Numbered from the stretch's first letter, positions 21,602-33,655 are shown. The stretch is 64,000 bases of DNA from Halisarca cf. caerulea (GCA_963170055.1 CAUJGJ010000397.1:12015301-12079300), one strand, 5' to 3'. The notes: generated by a model not told the origin, from the sequence alone. Numbers and translations: made by a program.

Positions 21602-24600
21602 CAGAGGTGTAGGAAGATGATTCCAATTGGGGGGGCTCACCCATATCCTTCTAATACTAGGAACATCGGCATCAATCAATGTATTGATACATGCATGCAT
21701 ATACTACTATAATAGTGACAATGATCAAAAACAATAATAAATGAAAAAAAAACTAATGGTTATTACACTGCAAGCATGTTGTACATGCATAAAACAAACA
21801 GCACAGATCAAAAATGGCCAAAATAATTTAATCTCCTACTGTTGACAGACACAAAATCATTAGCTACAGATGCCGTGTTTAATTTCCCAGTTTCTTCTTT
21901 GAGTACGTAGAGCAAGAATATATTGTTTAAGCGCTCTTGAGTCATAGAAGTCCTCATGAATGTCTTGATTCGCCGTAACATTGAAAATGACCTCTCAGCT
22001 GTGGCACTCGTCACTGGAAAAGAAAGGTACAGCTTAGTCAGTTTATTGACTTCGCTGAGCATACCCTTGCCAATGTTGCTTTCATTTAAAACATTAGCCA
22101 CAGTTCGGACAGTGGTAACCTTTTTAATTCCTAGACTGGAATTGATTATGGCATCACGTAACATAAGCAGCTGGACATTCAATCTTGCCAAGTCCACCTT
22201 ACCAGCGATCAACTCTTTGACCTCTGGTGTGATGTCTATAGGCAAATTGTCCCCATTGGAAGCGTTTAACAACACTGATTCAAGCTTACAAACGATACCA
22301 ATATCAGATTGCTCGAATCGTCTTTTAACCTCGCCGCAAGCAGTATCCAGTGCTTCAAAGTAAGCAGCTCGAAACATTTCTTTCGGAGATGCAAACCTGT
22401 ACTGTTCGGAACCTTTGGAGGTTTTTGGTACCTTACGATACCGGGGCAATACTGGGGCGTCAGTAAATTCCACTGACATTTTCAAAACGCCTTAAAAAAA
22501 TTCATCATATTTAGCCTCTGTACGCAGTGTAGAGTAGTGGGATGCCAGTAGACACGATCCTGATAAGCCTTCAGCTGCAGTTGTGTCTTTAGCCTGTAGA
22601 TTCAATGACAATTGTTCTGCTGATGAAAACACAAGATGGGCTAGTTTGAGAGCAAAGAGTGTACTGAATGATTCCATTTGCGTGAGAAGTCCAGTAGCTT
22701 TTGCAGCATATTCATCAGAGCCACATTTCACAACTGAAAGTGTTTCCATGAGAGCTCCATAGTTTTTCAAAATGGAATCAATGGCAGAGTGTCGTACAGT
22801 CCATCGTGTTGGACACAAAGTCCTCAAACCTGGAGATGTTGATGATTCGCTGTTTGAAAGTGTTATATCCTTTTGAACTGCATTGAACAAACTTTGACGC
22901 TTTGGTGAGAACTTGATCAGTTGTACAAGATTGAAAATGAAATGCATACAGTTACGTACAAGCTCAATTTTTCTTGTTACCTCTTGTACTGCTAAATTCA
23001 GGCTATGAGCAAAACAGTGAACATATAGGCAGGATGGGGATTCCTTTTTGACAAGTGCCTGTACACCATTTCGAACACCACTCATATTTGCTGCACCATC
23101 ATATGCCTGTCCAGTACAGTCCGAGAATGAGAGTGAACACCTGATGAAAATGTCTTGCAACGCTCTGAAAACTGTATTAGCCTTTGTGTCACTAAGCTGG
23201 AACAATCCAAGAGGTGCTTCAAAAATACGGAAATCAGAATCCACCCACCTAATAGCAACGCAGAGTTGTCCTGCATGTGAAATATCAGTAGCCTCATCAG
23301 CTATAACTGAATAGCACCCAGCAGATTTGATCTTCTGCAACAAATCTCGAAGAACAGTTTGGCCACAAATAGTAATCACTTCATTGATTATTTCAGGCGA
23401 CAAATAGTCTCTCTTGGCAATCCAAGCTTGTAGGGCAGGGCAATCATTGGAGCGGAGCAAGAGAAGTTGCAGCAAGTTGCCTTCCAATGATGAGCCAGCA
23501 TCATGATGACCACGAAATGGAAGGCCCTGGCGTGCAAGAAAGAGAACTGACTCGATTACCTTCAGAAACATACTGCGATTGAGGTGTCTATCTTTTTCTT
23601 GTTGAGTAGCAAGCTGAGACTGGATGCTGATGCCTTTTCTACGGGACATTATTTTCGAAAATGCTTCTTTGTGCATGTCACTCTTTTCATGCTCGGCAAA
23701 TTTCTCCAGTGCCTTTTTCCAATTGCAAAAACCCACATTGACAAATGCATAGTTCAGTCGCTTGGAAAACGTTAGAAGTCCATGCTTTGCAGCAGAGCAA
23801 CATACTTGGCAAAAAATTTTGTATGACGATGTACAAACACTAATCCATGCATGTTTGGTATACCACGATGGCTGAATTGACCGACGCTCTGCTGAGGACA
23901 TTAATTTAGACTTCTGTAGATCTGCAGGGTGATGAGCAGTGTCATAGTCACTACAGCAAGGACATTGACAACTACCAGCAGCCACATCAATTTCTGACTC
24001 CTCATCTTCCTCACATTCAGATCCGCCAAGTTTATTCATAGGACTTTCTGAAACTACATTTCAAAAAGAGGGACCAGATTAACTACTAAAATTCCAAGAA
24101 CGATGACCATGGAGGTCACTTATGTGTACACTTCGGCTATTCGTTTTCCTCGTAATATGTCAAAACAACGGACGAGAAAACGCCGTTATTCAAGTCTCAC
24201 GAGGAAACGAATGGTCGGATTATACACCTACACTTATCCATAAACGCACGAAAATTATTGCTAACCTTGGCAATGGGTATCAATAGTAGACGATTCTTCT
24301 ACAGAATCTATATGTCCAGCTGTTTTGAAAAACGACGTGATGTCCCTCTGGTGCGCCATGATACGCTTGACACGTGGCTGTCTCAGGCAGTCGTTTCCAC
24401 TTCCAATTCTGAAATGACTACAAATAAAATGGCGATTGTAACCACGGCCGAGGTTGAGCGTTCCATTGAAAGGTTTTGCTAGCAATCTGCATCCCTAGGA
24501 TCCTCTGTCTCTGGATAAAAATATTAATAATTTGTCAGTTGCAGTCTTGGTATGGTCTTTACCAAAGATAAGTGTCAACAGTAGGGTTTTTTGTAAGACT

Positions 24601-24691
24601 TTAAGGATTAGAGTAAGGGGGGCTTAGCCCCCCCTCATCTCAACTCAGAGGGGCTCAAGCCCACCCTGTAGTATAGGTTCCTACGCCTCTG
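21602..24691 (-). mobile_element. hAT transposon with 5-bp target duplication
   Basis: The left end reads CAGAGGTGTAGGAA and the right end, inward, CAGAGGCGTAGGAA (13 of 14 match). Immediate flanks are CTATG at 21597-21601 and CTATG at 24692-24696, a 5-bp duplication. Subterminal G-runs and C-runs (GGGGGGGCTCACCC; GGGGGGCTTAGCCCCCC) can fold. It inserted 8 bp after the hairpin of the preceding repeat. Confidence 0.85.
21808..24039 (-). pseudogene. hAT transposase, ZMYM1-like with TTF zinc finger, one stop
   Basis: Start ATG at 24039. N-terminus acidic with a Cys pair (CQCPCCSDY), then a TTF-type zinc-finger region (IQPSWYTKHAWISVC, FCQVCCSAAKHGLL, KFAEHEKSDMHKEAF). A DUF4371/hAT catalytic core follows: SVIADEATDISHAGQLCVAI, GQAYDGAANMSGVRNGVQAL, YVHCFAHSLNLAVQEV and LCPTRWTVRHSAIDSILKNY. 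A single TAA at 22492-22494 interrupts the frame after YDEFF; the same frame then continues to the hAT dimerisation tail (YLSFPVTSATAERSFSMLRR, MTQERLNNIFLLYVLKE) and stops at 21808. Apart from that codon it is intact, about 743 codons. It could be a recent loss. Confidence 0.85.
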
Positions 24692-24771
24692 CTATGTTAA
24701 CACTATACAGGTACATGTACCTACTAACTATACGCCAACCATGCATGTAACATTATAGTTATACAGGCTTA

Positions 24772-25182
24772 CTAAATCTTGAACATCCTTAGCAATTCCC
24801 TTCCACATAAACCTTTCTTCAATTCTATGCAATGTTCTTTCTCAACCCAAATGCCCAGCAGTGGGGTGGACATGGCAGGCCACCAAAATCCTGTTCCTTT
24901 TGTCCTCTTGCTGTATATAACGTACTTCAACATCAACCTGAAGCATGGATAAAACTCGATTATTGGGTGTCTTACTTTTCCTTTAATGGTCTTTTTGTAG
25001 AAAACTTTGCCATCTTGCACAACAAACTTCTTTGATTTCTTTCTGATAACTCTCTTCTCATTCTCAGTGCAGTTCTCTGGATAGCTCTTTTTCAAAACAT
25101 AAGTGACAGCCTGCTCAACTAAGTCCGGCTTGGCGCCACCTTCTTTCTCTTTCAAATCCTTCGGTGGGAAAATATGACACAT
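24772..25182 (-). pseudogene. Integrase zinc-binding (H2C2-like) fragment
   Basis: LVEQAVTYVLKKSYPENCTE and KKFVVQDGKVFYKKTIKGKV resemble the segment before the catalytic core of KRBA2-like and Ginger/Gypsy-type integrases; HCIELKKGLCGRELLRMF follows in degraded form. No catalytic core is present. Orphan fragment beside the hAT right end. Confidence 0.45.
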
Positions 25183-25289
25183 TCGGCCAAAGTTGGCACC
25201 TCAAACTTGTCATGTTTTCTTGGGATGACACCTATGATCAGAAGAATTCTTTAGCTTTAAGTTTAAGCTTGAATCTCCTTCGAAACAAA

Positions 25290-25412
25290 CATTTATAAAA
25301 CCCGGACCAACATTCGTGTAGCCGGACCAAAATTCTTAAGGAAGAATGGTCCGGTCGGACCAAATTTTCCGAAAAATATGGTCCGTCGGACCAAAATTCC
25401 CGTGACAGATTT
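25290..25412. repeat. Cluster of CGGACCAAAATT words in both orientations
   Basis: Five or more copies of CGGACCAA and GGTCCG within 120 bp, partly able to pair (for example ATGGTCCGGTCGGACCAAAT). No known family. Confidence 0.5.
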
Positions 25413-25439
25413 ACCAGGTTAGCACAATGCATTTCCATC

Positions 25440-25785
25440 GCACATTGCTATTACTGATGAGCGTCCAGACATCACTGTGTGGTTGGAGAAGAAGTGTACC
25501 TTGATTGAACTCACTGTCTGTCATGAAGACAACTTTGCTGATGCAGAGAGGAGGAAACAGAACCGTTATACAGACCTCCTGCGCCTATGCACCACCAAAA
25601 AGTACATTTCTAATCTGAAAACCATACAAGTTGGATCCAGAGGAATCCTAGACATGCAGTCTCTGGAGGATCTGAAGCATCTTTGCCAAACTACTCGGAA
25701 GGAGTGGTATCATTTCATCATGTCTTTGACAAAGGCATCCATTACCTGCTCCTTTGCAATCTGGTGTAGCGGTAACTCAATATAG
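25440..25785 (+). pseudogene. C-terminus of an RLE-type non-LTR retrotransposon
   Basis: DERPDITVWLEKKCTLIELT followed by ERRKQNRYTDLL and QVGSRGILDMQSLEDLKHLC. RPD ... ELTV ... K..RY is the PD-(D/E)XK pattern of the restriction-like endonuclease at the C-terminus of R2/NeSL/HERO-type LINEs. The same block occurs with its preceding CCHC at 46555-47421. This copy is 5' truncated; the frame ends at 25783-25785. Confidence 0.6.
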
Positions 25786-25914
25786 TCTTTCACCATCACT
25801 GTTCTTAGGTTGCCTAGTCTATTTACATAGCGTTCACTGTAACAAAGCACTCATCAGTATTATGTATGTTTTTGGGCCGTATGGCAAGCCAAATGTTGCA
25901 AAAGTTGACTACGT

Positions 25915-26225
25915 CGATCGATGAATCACACGACGTCGGGAGTGACACACGACGTCGTCACACATAAGTTGCAACGTCGGGAGTATACACAACGTCGACA
26001 GAGAACTCCTACAACATCAGGAGTACTTTGTACTTTTCGCAACGTTGTGAGTGCTACGTGACGTCGCGAAACATACAGCGGACAATTTTGTAACTTACTA
26101 AACCTTCACGACGTCGGTAAAATAATACTCAAAGCATTGTGAAACCTCACGACGTCTTCCCGTGATATGTGAAATCTCACGACGTCTTCCCGTGATATCA
26201 GGCAACACTGAGGTGCAATCGTGAA
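25915..26225. repeat. Degenerate ACGACGTC array
   Basis: More than ten copies of ACGTCG, ACGACGTC or close variants, many followed by GGGAGT, in 310 bp. Two longer direct copies of CTCACGACGTCTTCCCGTGA occur at about 26146 and 26175. The array lies immediately upstream of a degraded integrase exon, as the AAATCGTTTT array does at 47422-47890. Confidence 0.75.
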
Positions 26226-26299
26226 TAATATTATGAGCGTTTAACTTTTGCTGGTCATTCTGTAGAGTCTATGTTCTGAATCAGCTACGTGGTGAAACA

Positions 26300-26710
26300 T
26301 GGCGACTGGTTGGAACCGATTTTTCTCGGTACTCGAGGACTTCCTCGGTGAGCTACAAGTTAGGTCTGGACATGGTAATACGGTTTATTGTGAATATGTC
26401 GTGGAAAGATGCGGATTAGCGATCAGGTCTCTGTCTACTGTATAAGACAATGCAGATGAACCGCATGTGGATAGGTTAGCGATGCCATCACAAGTGGACC
26501 CAGCTATAGAATTGGAATCGTTGGAGGAAGTTTGCACTTGATTATCATCTTTAATTAATACTTTGAGAGAAATTTCTTCGGAATGAGAGATGGAATTAGC
26601 AGCAGCTGAAGCTGGGGAAGACAAGGGTATACACAAGCACGAGGTGGAGGCAAGGAGGTCTCATTGGAGACAGGATCCTCCTCTCTTGCTTTCTTCATCA
26701 TCATTCCTTT
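26300..26710 (+). pseudogene. Degraded paralogue of the DDE-integrase first exon
   Basis: MATGWNRFFSVLEDFLGELQ ... VYCEYVVERCGLAIRSLSTV aligns with MSIGWQEFFRELESLLNEF ... AYCEYAIGRCDIAIRSISGV at 48060. Beyond a TAA (26442-26444) the frame stays recognisable: AIELESLEEVCT, then after a TGA LSSLINTLREISSE, matching LLSSLRNISLLWEEKLE. At least three in-frame stops. The HTH and DDE parts are absent. Confidence 0.7.
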
Positions 26711-26857
26711 TGGAGCTGACATTGCTTTATAATAAATGAATCTGTCATAAAAAATACAATCAATAGCAATTGTACCTACCACAAGTCAGTTGAATTTCTT
26801 CCTAAGGCTTATTTTGTATTCTAGAGGGAGACAAAGAGTGTAACATAAGAAATGCCC

Positions 26858-26860
<3 letters not shown>

Positions 26861-26914
<54 letters not shown>

Positions 26915-26942
26915 TGCACACACACATACACACACACATGCA
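26861..26942. repeat. CA microsatellite
   Basis: An ACAC run, imperfect in its last third. Confidence 0.9.
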
Positions 26943-26977
26943 TGAATGCATTAATTTACAAGCACAATAATGCTATT

Positions 26978-27068
26978 AAACTCACCATCCTTTCCATTTT
27001 GGATTTCATTTAGTCTTCGTGTGCAAGAAGTACAAGAAGTACAATAGAATACAATAATCCAGAAACTG

Positions 27069-27146
<78 letters not shown>

Positions 27147-27164
27147 TGCACACACACACACTGT

Positions 27165-27213
<49 letters not shown>

Positions 27214-27374
27214 TACACATACACACACATTTATCATACAACACTTAGTCTACACAAAACCATGCATTATATCTCAGGCCTGGGATCTTTCAATTCTGTG
27301 AGGATGATTTCCAAGTGATTCGAGTTTCCAGGGCCGTAGGTGGCCCAAGAGTTTTTTTAAACTCAAATCACTTG
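26978..27374 (+). repeat. Dispersed repeat with CA core and 3' hairpin, copy 2
   Basis: Same order as 21120-21593: AAACTCACCATCCTTTCC, AATAATCCAGAAAC, a CA core (27071-27220), GGGATCTTTCAATTC and a terminal hairpin at 27312-27374 (CAAGTGATTCGAGTTT ... AAACTCAAATCACTTG). Confidence 0.75.
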
Positions 27375-27399
27375 TTTCACCACATTTTTCATTTTTCCT

Positions 27400-27959
27400 G
27401 GCTGTCTCCTTTCATAACCTGTCCTTCTCCATTCTTCCTTATTTTGCTTCTTCAGATTCCCTTCTTGCCATCGTCGTTTCCTTTGTAATGTGTTTTTTCC
27501 TTCCTTTTAAATTCCTCCTCTTTAGTTGCTGTTTCTAACTTGGTCTTTCTGTATTCTGCCATCATTTCCAATCTAGTTATGTGTTTACCAGGAGTTTCCT
27601 TTTCCAGCTGCTTCTTCCTGTTTTCCTGGTAGATTTTAAGTTTTTTGACCTTATTTCTTTGGTTTCCTCCTGTAGTCACTTCTGTTGGTTTGCAAATTTC
27701 AGCCTCCTTTCCCTTTCCTCTACTGTCTCCTTCTCCAGTCGTTTTTGCTGGTTTGCAATTGATATGTTTAGCCTCTTCTCCTTTTCTTCTGCTGTCTCCT
27801 TCTCCAGTCATTTCTGTTGGTTTGTAACTAATATTCCTAGCCTCTTGTCATTTTCTTCACGAGTTTCCAGTTCAATTCGTTTTTTCTGTGTAATTTGCAT
27901 CACTTAAAGTCGGGATTCACACTGTTCTGCACTCTCTTTCTTCTGATGCTTCCTTTGAC
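27400..27959 (-). pseudogene. STPR (23-residue repeat) coding fragment
   Basis: In one minus-strand frame from about 27950 to 27600 a 23-residue unit recurs about four times with the pattern K(R)LEKET.EE.E.RL......QQ, for example KRIELETREENDKRL and KRLEKETVEERERRL. This fits the STPR repeat seen in DNA-binding and Helitron/mobile-element-associated proteins. Two CGA positions read TGA and one unit has TAA, so it is dead. The piggyBac left end (TTAA at 27960) cuts the region. Confidence 0.55.
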
Positions 27960-28211
27960 TTAACCCTCTGGCCCGCACCCCGTACAAATAGGGTATTACA
28001 ATCACCCAGCTTTAAGAATATTTTTGGAACGAACAAGAGAAGGGAGCACCAAACAAACAGAATACAGTTAATGTAGAATAGTTAGGCTTTGCTTCGATTG
28101 AATTTGGGAAAGATTTCGTTCAGTAATAGCTGAAATAGAGTCTTTTGAAAATGTTCAAAGTTCGCCGTCTGAACAACAAAAAAGTCCGTAAAATTTTGTA
28201 AATGTACGGAT

Positions 28212-30774
28212 ATGGCTTCACAGAAAGATGAACACCGGAGATTGTTCACCACGGAAGAAGTCCTCTCTTTTCTGCGTGCAGATAGCGTAAGCGATGAAAC
28301 ATCCAGCGAAGGCTGTGATGACGACTGGGAGACGGATGAAAGCGGCATAAGTGATGTTCCCATCGTAAAACATGCTAAACTTACCATTTCCACCGTGCAG
28401 CTGCAGGAACAGCAATCGAGCCAACCAACCAACCTACCAGGAGCCAGCAAGAACGTCGACGATGACACCAACAGTGCGCTAGAACCGATTTCAGAAGAAA
28501 TTACCCTATCAAGTGAGGAGAATAGCACTACAAATGATGATTTGAGCAGTTGTGATGATGAAAGGGATGGTGACTGGGTTCTAGGGGATAGCCCTATGGA
28601 TTACAGTACTACCATGCTTGATGAAGGTGAAAATTGGCAACTGGGAGATGTTGAAAACATTCCAGTGATGAACGATGATGAACACACCTGTGTGGAAAAT
28701 GATGGTGAGTACACCCACATGGAGAATGATGGCGAACACAGATGGGTTAAGGACACTCTGGTGGATAACAGTGATGGTATCAATAGTGAGAGCAGTGAAG
28801 ATGGTGATGAGAGCAGACATACTGGCTGTGGAAACAGAAGAGGTGTGTGTGGCAGCAGTCCTGGTGGTGGTAGTTGCGGTGGTGATAGCAGCAGTCATGG
28901 TGGTGGTAGTCGCGGTGGCGACTAGCAGCAGTCCAGGTGGTGGTAGCCGCGGTGGCGACAGCAGCAGTCCCGGTGGTGGTAGTCGCGGCGGCGATAGCAG
29001 CAGTCCTGGTGGTGGTAGTCGCGGTGGCGATAGCAGCAGTCCTGGTGGTGGTAGTCGCGGTGGCGATAGCAATCATGGTGGTGGTAGTCGCGGTGGCGAT
29101 AGCAGCAATCCTAGTGGTGGTAGTTGCAGTGTCGAGAGTAGCAGTCATGGTGGTAGTGGTAATCGAGGAGCTGGGGTCAGTCGTGGTGGGCGTGGCAGTC
29201 GTGGTGGGCGTGGTAGTCGTGGTGGGCATGGCAGCAGTCGCGGTGGGGGAGTCAGACGTAACAGTCAAGGCAATGTGGAAATACCACAAACTTCCGTTCC
29301 TGTATCGGTGGAGGACTCCGATTACATGGAAGTTGATGACTTTCAGCCTCTACGGGTTCCAGGTCCACATTTGCCTGACACTGCTGCTGAAGATGCATCA
29401 GAGCTTGATTTATTCCAACTTTTTGTGGACAACCATGTTCTTGAGCGGTTAGTGACATCGACAAACAGCTATGCAGAGAATAACAGGAATAGGAAACCTA
29501 ACATGTACTAGCGTTTCAAACGTCACACACTGACACATGATGAAATGATGCGGTATTTTGGTTGCCTTTTATTGCTGAGTATCAACTCAGTCCGAAACTA
29601 TCGTTGTGCTTGGATGAAGAAAAGCAGTCAGTATCTGTGTCATCTCCACCACCTGCTCTCTCGTGATTGCTTTGAAGCCATAGGAGCATTTCTCCATGTC
29701 GTCACTGAGGAGGAAGAAGCCAGCATGTCATCCCACAAACTGAAGAAAATTTTACCCCTGCATAATGCCATCAAGAAGAAATACCAACCCCTGCAGCAAC
29801 TTTCTGTTGACGAACGAATGGTGAAAAGTAAAGCTCGAACACACTTTCGCCAGTACATTCACAACAAGCCAACCAAGTGGGGTTACAAGTACTGGGTTTT
29901 GGCTGACCCCACCGGGTACACTGTAGACTTCGACATCTACTATGGCACGAGCACCACTCAGGAGTCATCAGGCAAAGGGCTTGGATATGATATTGTTGCA
30001 AAATTGACCAATCCTTTCCACTTCCAAGGATACCAAGTCTTTTGTGATAATTTCTATTCAAGTATATCCCTATTCTCTGACCTTCTTGAGAATGGCATAG
30101 CTGTAACGGGTACTGTAAGGACAAACCGGGTGGGAGTTCCTAGTGATGTACGACAACTGAAAGAGATCTTGGATAAGACACACATACAGTGTGGAACCGG
30201 TTACTACATTCGACCTTAGGACTCTCGGACAGTGTACATTGCATGGAAAGACAGCAAGCGTATTACAGTCATGTCAACAGCATACCCAGGACACAGCAGT
30301 ACTACTGTGAAACGCCGTGTCAAGAACACAATCACTGGATCTTCTGAGACTCAAGATGTGCCAATACCTATCGCAGTGGAGAAGTACAATTCATATATGG
30401 GAGGAGTTGACAAGTCTGACCAGTACATCAGTTACAATCGAATCTTGAGGAAAACGGTCCATTACTGGAAAACATTCCTGTACCCCCTTTTGGAGATCAT
30501 AGCCACCAATTCATCAATCCTATACAACTGGTGTAGAATGGAGTCACATTTGAAGAGGGTATCACAAACTGAGGTGCGGGACAGGCTTGTACAGCAAATT
30601 ATTGAGAAGTATGGAAGAAGAGCAATTGATCCAGAAGATTTTACAATGGCACATGGAAGCCAATTCAGGAGTGATGCCACAAAGAGGAAATGTGCTTACT
30701 GCCACAGGGTGTTTATAACCATCCGTTGCTTGTTCCGATTGTGGGCGGTGCTTGTTTTCAACGTCATCAATTAG
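28212..30774 (+). pseudogene. piggyBac transposase with Ser-Gly repeat expansion, several stops
   Basis: ATG at 28212; an acidic N-terminus (LSFLRADSVSDETSSEG) as usual in PGBD-type proteins. A Ser/Gly/Arg repeat block (28850-29260) carries the frame change; the original frame stops at 28923. The DDE_Tnp_1_7 domain follows: MMRYFGCLLLLSINSVRNYR, QQLSVDERMVKSKARTHFRQ (DERM Asp), GYKYWVLADPTGYTVDFDIY, YQVFCDNFYSSISLFSDLLE and YMGGVDKSDQYISYNRIL. TAG codons break it at 29509-29511 and 30217-30219. The Cys-rich C-terminal finger begins (KRKCAYCHRVF) but an indel destroys the rest. Inactive. Confidence 0.9.
28850..29260 (+). repeat. Coding minisatellite, 36-bp unit
   Basis: Five or more units of about 36 bp encode SSSPGGGSRGGD, followed by shorter SRGGRG units. 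They lie between the acidic N-terminus and the catalytic domain. The frameshift lies in this array, so repeat slippage is a likely cause. Confidence 0.85.
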
Positions 30775-31906
30775 CGGCTGTTTTTAATGCGTCATTTGGC
30801 GTCTTTCAGATGACGTACGAAATTTCACGTATCATGAGAATGGGGGAAGAAGGCGACTTTTGTGACGCTATGCCTACGTATCCGTGAAAAGTTTTGTTGA
30901 GGGCGAAGATGAAGTCGCTTGGTTAGACCTCAAGTGCCTTTGAATCTCACCAAATGCAACTTCGATGGAATCTTAAGATGTTTCGGTTTGCGAAAATCGT
31001 TCCGGGCATAGCGCAACAATCAAGCAGTTTTTCGCAATTAGACCATTTATGCTAAACTTTGGCCGTTTGAAGGGTGAAAAAACAGGTTTTTTGGTTATAA
31101 ATTTCTTACGGAAGATTATAACCTATAGCCCGGAACAATTTTCGGATAGCTCACCACTTGTTCTGCCTTTTGGTGTTGTTTAATGGGAATTGAGAGGGAT
31201 CTACTGGTCTAACCAAGGCAAAGTTTGTCTAAAACTGCTATGTATTCCTAGCTCGCTATCTTCCTTCAGACAATAAAAACAATCGCTATTTAAGTACCAA
31301 CATGCACGGAATATATACAATTTTCGTCCAGTGAGAAGAACTTGGCGAAAATCAAGTCAACTAAGTAGAAACAATCGATAATTTGGGAAGCTATTTCGAG
31401 ACGGCCATTTTTGCATTTTATTCCTGGACGGTTATAAATACCCTGTGGCCGCACCAACCAAACCCATCGCTATTGCCCAGACTGCCCTCACAATCCTTCC
31501 CTGTGTCAAGTTCCGGAGCGTGACTGCCATTCCATCTGGCATCACAATTCCAGTTTCAGGGTCAGGAAGCAATGGTTCAAAAACCAGACACGTGGCACAA
31601 ATAATAGGACACCTTTGGCTCAACCATCCACTAGGAGGTGAGGAAGACCCACAGGCAGCAGTAATCTAAAGAAGAGACGTGGAAAATATAGAATTCACTA
31701 GGATTTTACTGCATGAATTACGTAGATTATATACAAGAGTGACTGACTGTCTAACTTTGTTTGACAAGGACTAACCAAGCTGCTACTGTATTGTGTTCTA
31801 GTCTGTGTATTTGTTTAGTAGTGCATCTGTATCTCTATTCTACACGAACTGCAGACATTCTAACAATATTATGATCTGTGATTAGCTACGATGAGACAAA
31901 TGTAGT
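30775..31906. other. 3' non-coding part of the piggyBac element
   Basis: No convincing gene. 31436-31670 is open on both strands with even composition, but I recognise nothing in it. Ends at the Gypsy target duplication. Confidence 0.5.
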
Positions 31907-32224
31907 TGTGACGAAGTTACTGTGAACTCTTTGTATGGACTTTCTTGTATGTGTGTGTGTACAAGTAGATGCCATCTTAGCTAGCTGTAAGTAGTATCAC
32001 TGCATGTATGTAACTTTATCTACTTGTTATTTAGTGTATACATGTAATTGGTTACTAGTTGGGCCGCCCAGAGCGCGCCGCTTTGTGCTCATTACTTGTA
32101 GTTGAGTAACTTCAGTTGTCGTTAGATCTGAGTTTTGTAAGTGTTCTCCGAGTTGGGAGTTTTGAATAAGGGGATTGAGTTGTTCTTGTTCATTTTCAAG
32201 ACCCCTGTGAAGAGCTTCGTGACA
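31907..32224 (+). repeat. 5' LTR of the Gmr1-like Gypsy
   Basis: Starts TGTGACGAAG and ends TTCGTGACA. Contains a short TG tract and a GC-rich patch (GGGCCGCCCAGAGCGCGCCG). No TATA box stands out. Confidence 0.95.
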
Positions 32225-32290
32225 TTTGGTGGCAGCGGTGGGATACGTGAACGAACTTTCGGTTGAGTCCTCTACAGAAACGGTGATACC

Positions 32291-33655
32291 ATGACGGACG
32301 GAAATGGATCATCAGAAGCCTTGATGGAATTTCTCAGGAAACAGCAGAAACAACACGAAGATCAACAGGCTATACTCATGGGGATGCTCGAGCAACAAAA
32401 AATTTCCTTCGAAGCCCATAAGACGGAGATGAGTACATTGTTAGGCCAGCCCTGCGTACCCGTAGCAGAGAGGGACGTGGTCCCTAAGATTCTGAAACCT
32501 TCATTGCAAAAGTTGACAGCGGAGGGCGACGTGGAGCACTTCTTGGCGGTCTTCGAGCGCGTGGCAAAACAGCAGAAGTGGTCTGAATCAGTTTAGGCTA
32601 CTCAGTTGGCAGGACTCCTGACCGGTAGAGCGATGGCCGCGTATGCTGCTCTTGCCGCGGAGGAAGCAGAAGACTATAAGAAATTACGGGAGGCCATCTT
32701 GAGGCGCTACGACATCAACGAGGAGAGTCGCCACAGGAAGTTCCGAGGTGACCAGAAGAAGAATGGAGAGACGCACCGTGAGCTGATGATGCGGCTCAAG
32801 GAGAATTACCAGCGTTGGGTGCAAAATCAGGAGATGCCCATGGAGGATCTTATGGTGGCTGAGCAGTTTTATCAATCTGTAACGGAAGATATAGCGGTGT
32901 GGGTGAGGGACCGCAAACCTACATCATTGGAGCAAATTGCAGAACTGGCTGATCATTACATGCTATTTCGCAAGGGCTTGAGCGTTGCTAGGGACTCAGA
33001 GCAGCCCAAGGGACAGTTGAACAGGGATAGCTGGAAGTCGGCACACAGTAGGGAGAAGGTACAGACTTCGAGCGGGGTGACAGGACAACGATCGTCAACA
33101 AACGTCCGTGGGGACAAGAAGTGTTATCAGTGTGGTCGCTATGGCCACCTCATGTACAACTGTCCAAGCAGGCAGGATATCAAGGTGAGCACAAGGCCTA
33201 CCATGATGGCATGCTCAGAGCTAGAGTGGAATCCTGACAGTAGGAAGTATATAAAGTATGGTCGGCTGGATGGGCGAAGAGTGCAGGTGTTGGTAGATAC
33301 TGGGAGTGATAAGACCTTGGTGGCATCCCAGCTGGTTGGAGAGAGTCGGTGGATTGATGGTGAGGCAGTGCCTGTTAGGTGTGTTCATGGGGATACAGTA
33401 CATTACCCAGTGGCTGAAGTTGGCCTGCAAGTGGAAGCAATGAATGCAGTTGCAAGGGTGGTTGTGGCACCAGGTCTTCCAGTTGCGGTTTTGCTGGGGA
33501 GAGACTTGTTGGAGAAGGTTTCTGGTAGTGTAGAGAACCAGAGTTTGGCAGTGGTAACAAGGAGTCAGGCCAAAGAGGTGGACACTCAGCAGGAGGGGCC
33601 TGAATCTGAGGGGGGAGGTGATGGAGCCCATGATGGTAGATTTAGATGTAGGTGA
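32291..33655 (+). pseudogene. gag and protease of the Gmr1-like Gypsy
   Basis: Start at 32291. A TAG at 32594-32596 replaces a probable Gln codon; the frame continues unchanged. The capsid part (about 32700-32960) has the SCAN-like pattern: RHRKFRGDQKKNGETHRELM, MVAEQFYQSVTEDIAVWVRD and QIAELADHYM. A CCHC knuckle (CYQCGRYGHLMYNC) follows at about 33122, then an aspartic protease with VLVDTGSDKTLV and LLGRDLLE. The frame ends at 33653-33655 and overlaps the next frame. A SCAN-like gag in a Gmr1-like element fits the view that SCAN domains came from such elements. Confidence 0.85.

Noticed and set aside
24258..24485. Small ORFs on both strands beside the hAT gene
   Set aside because: Mirror-image open frames in the hAT subterminal region without motifs.
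28581..29289. Antisense Pro/Thr-rich ORFs
   Set aside because: Shadows of the GC-rich piggyBac coding minisatellite; the sense strand has clear piggyBac homology.
31432..31670. Overlapping ORFs on both strands
   Set aside because: No recognisable motif, no splice context; kept only as a non-coding stretch.
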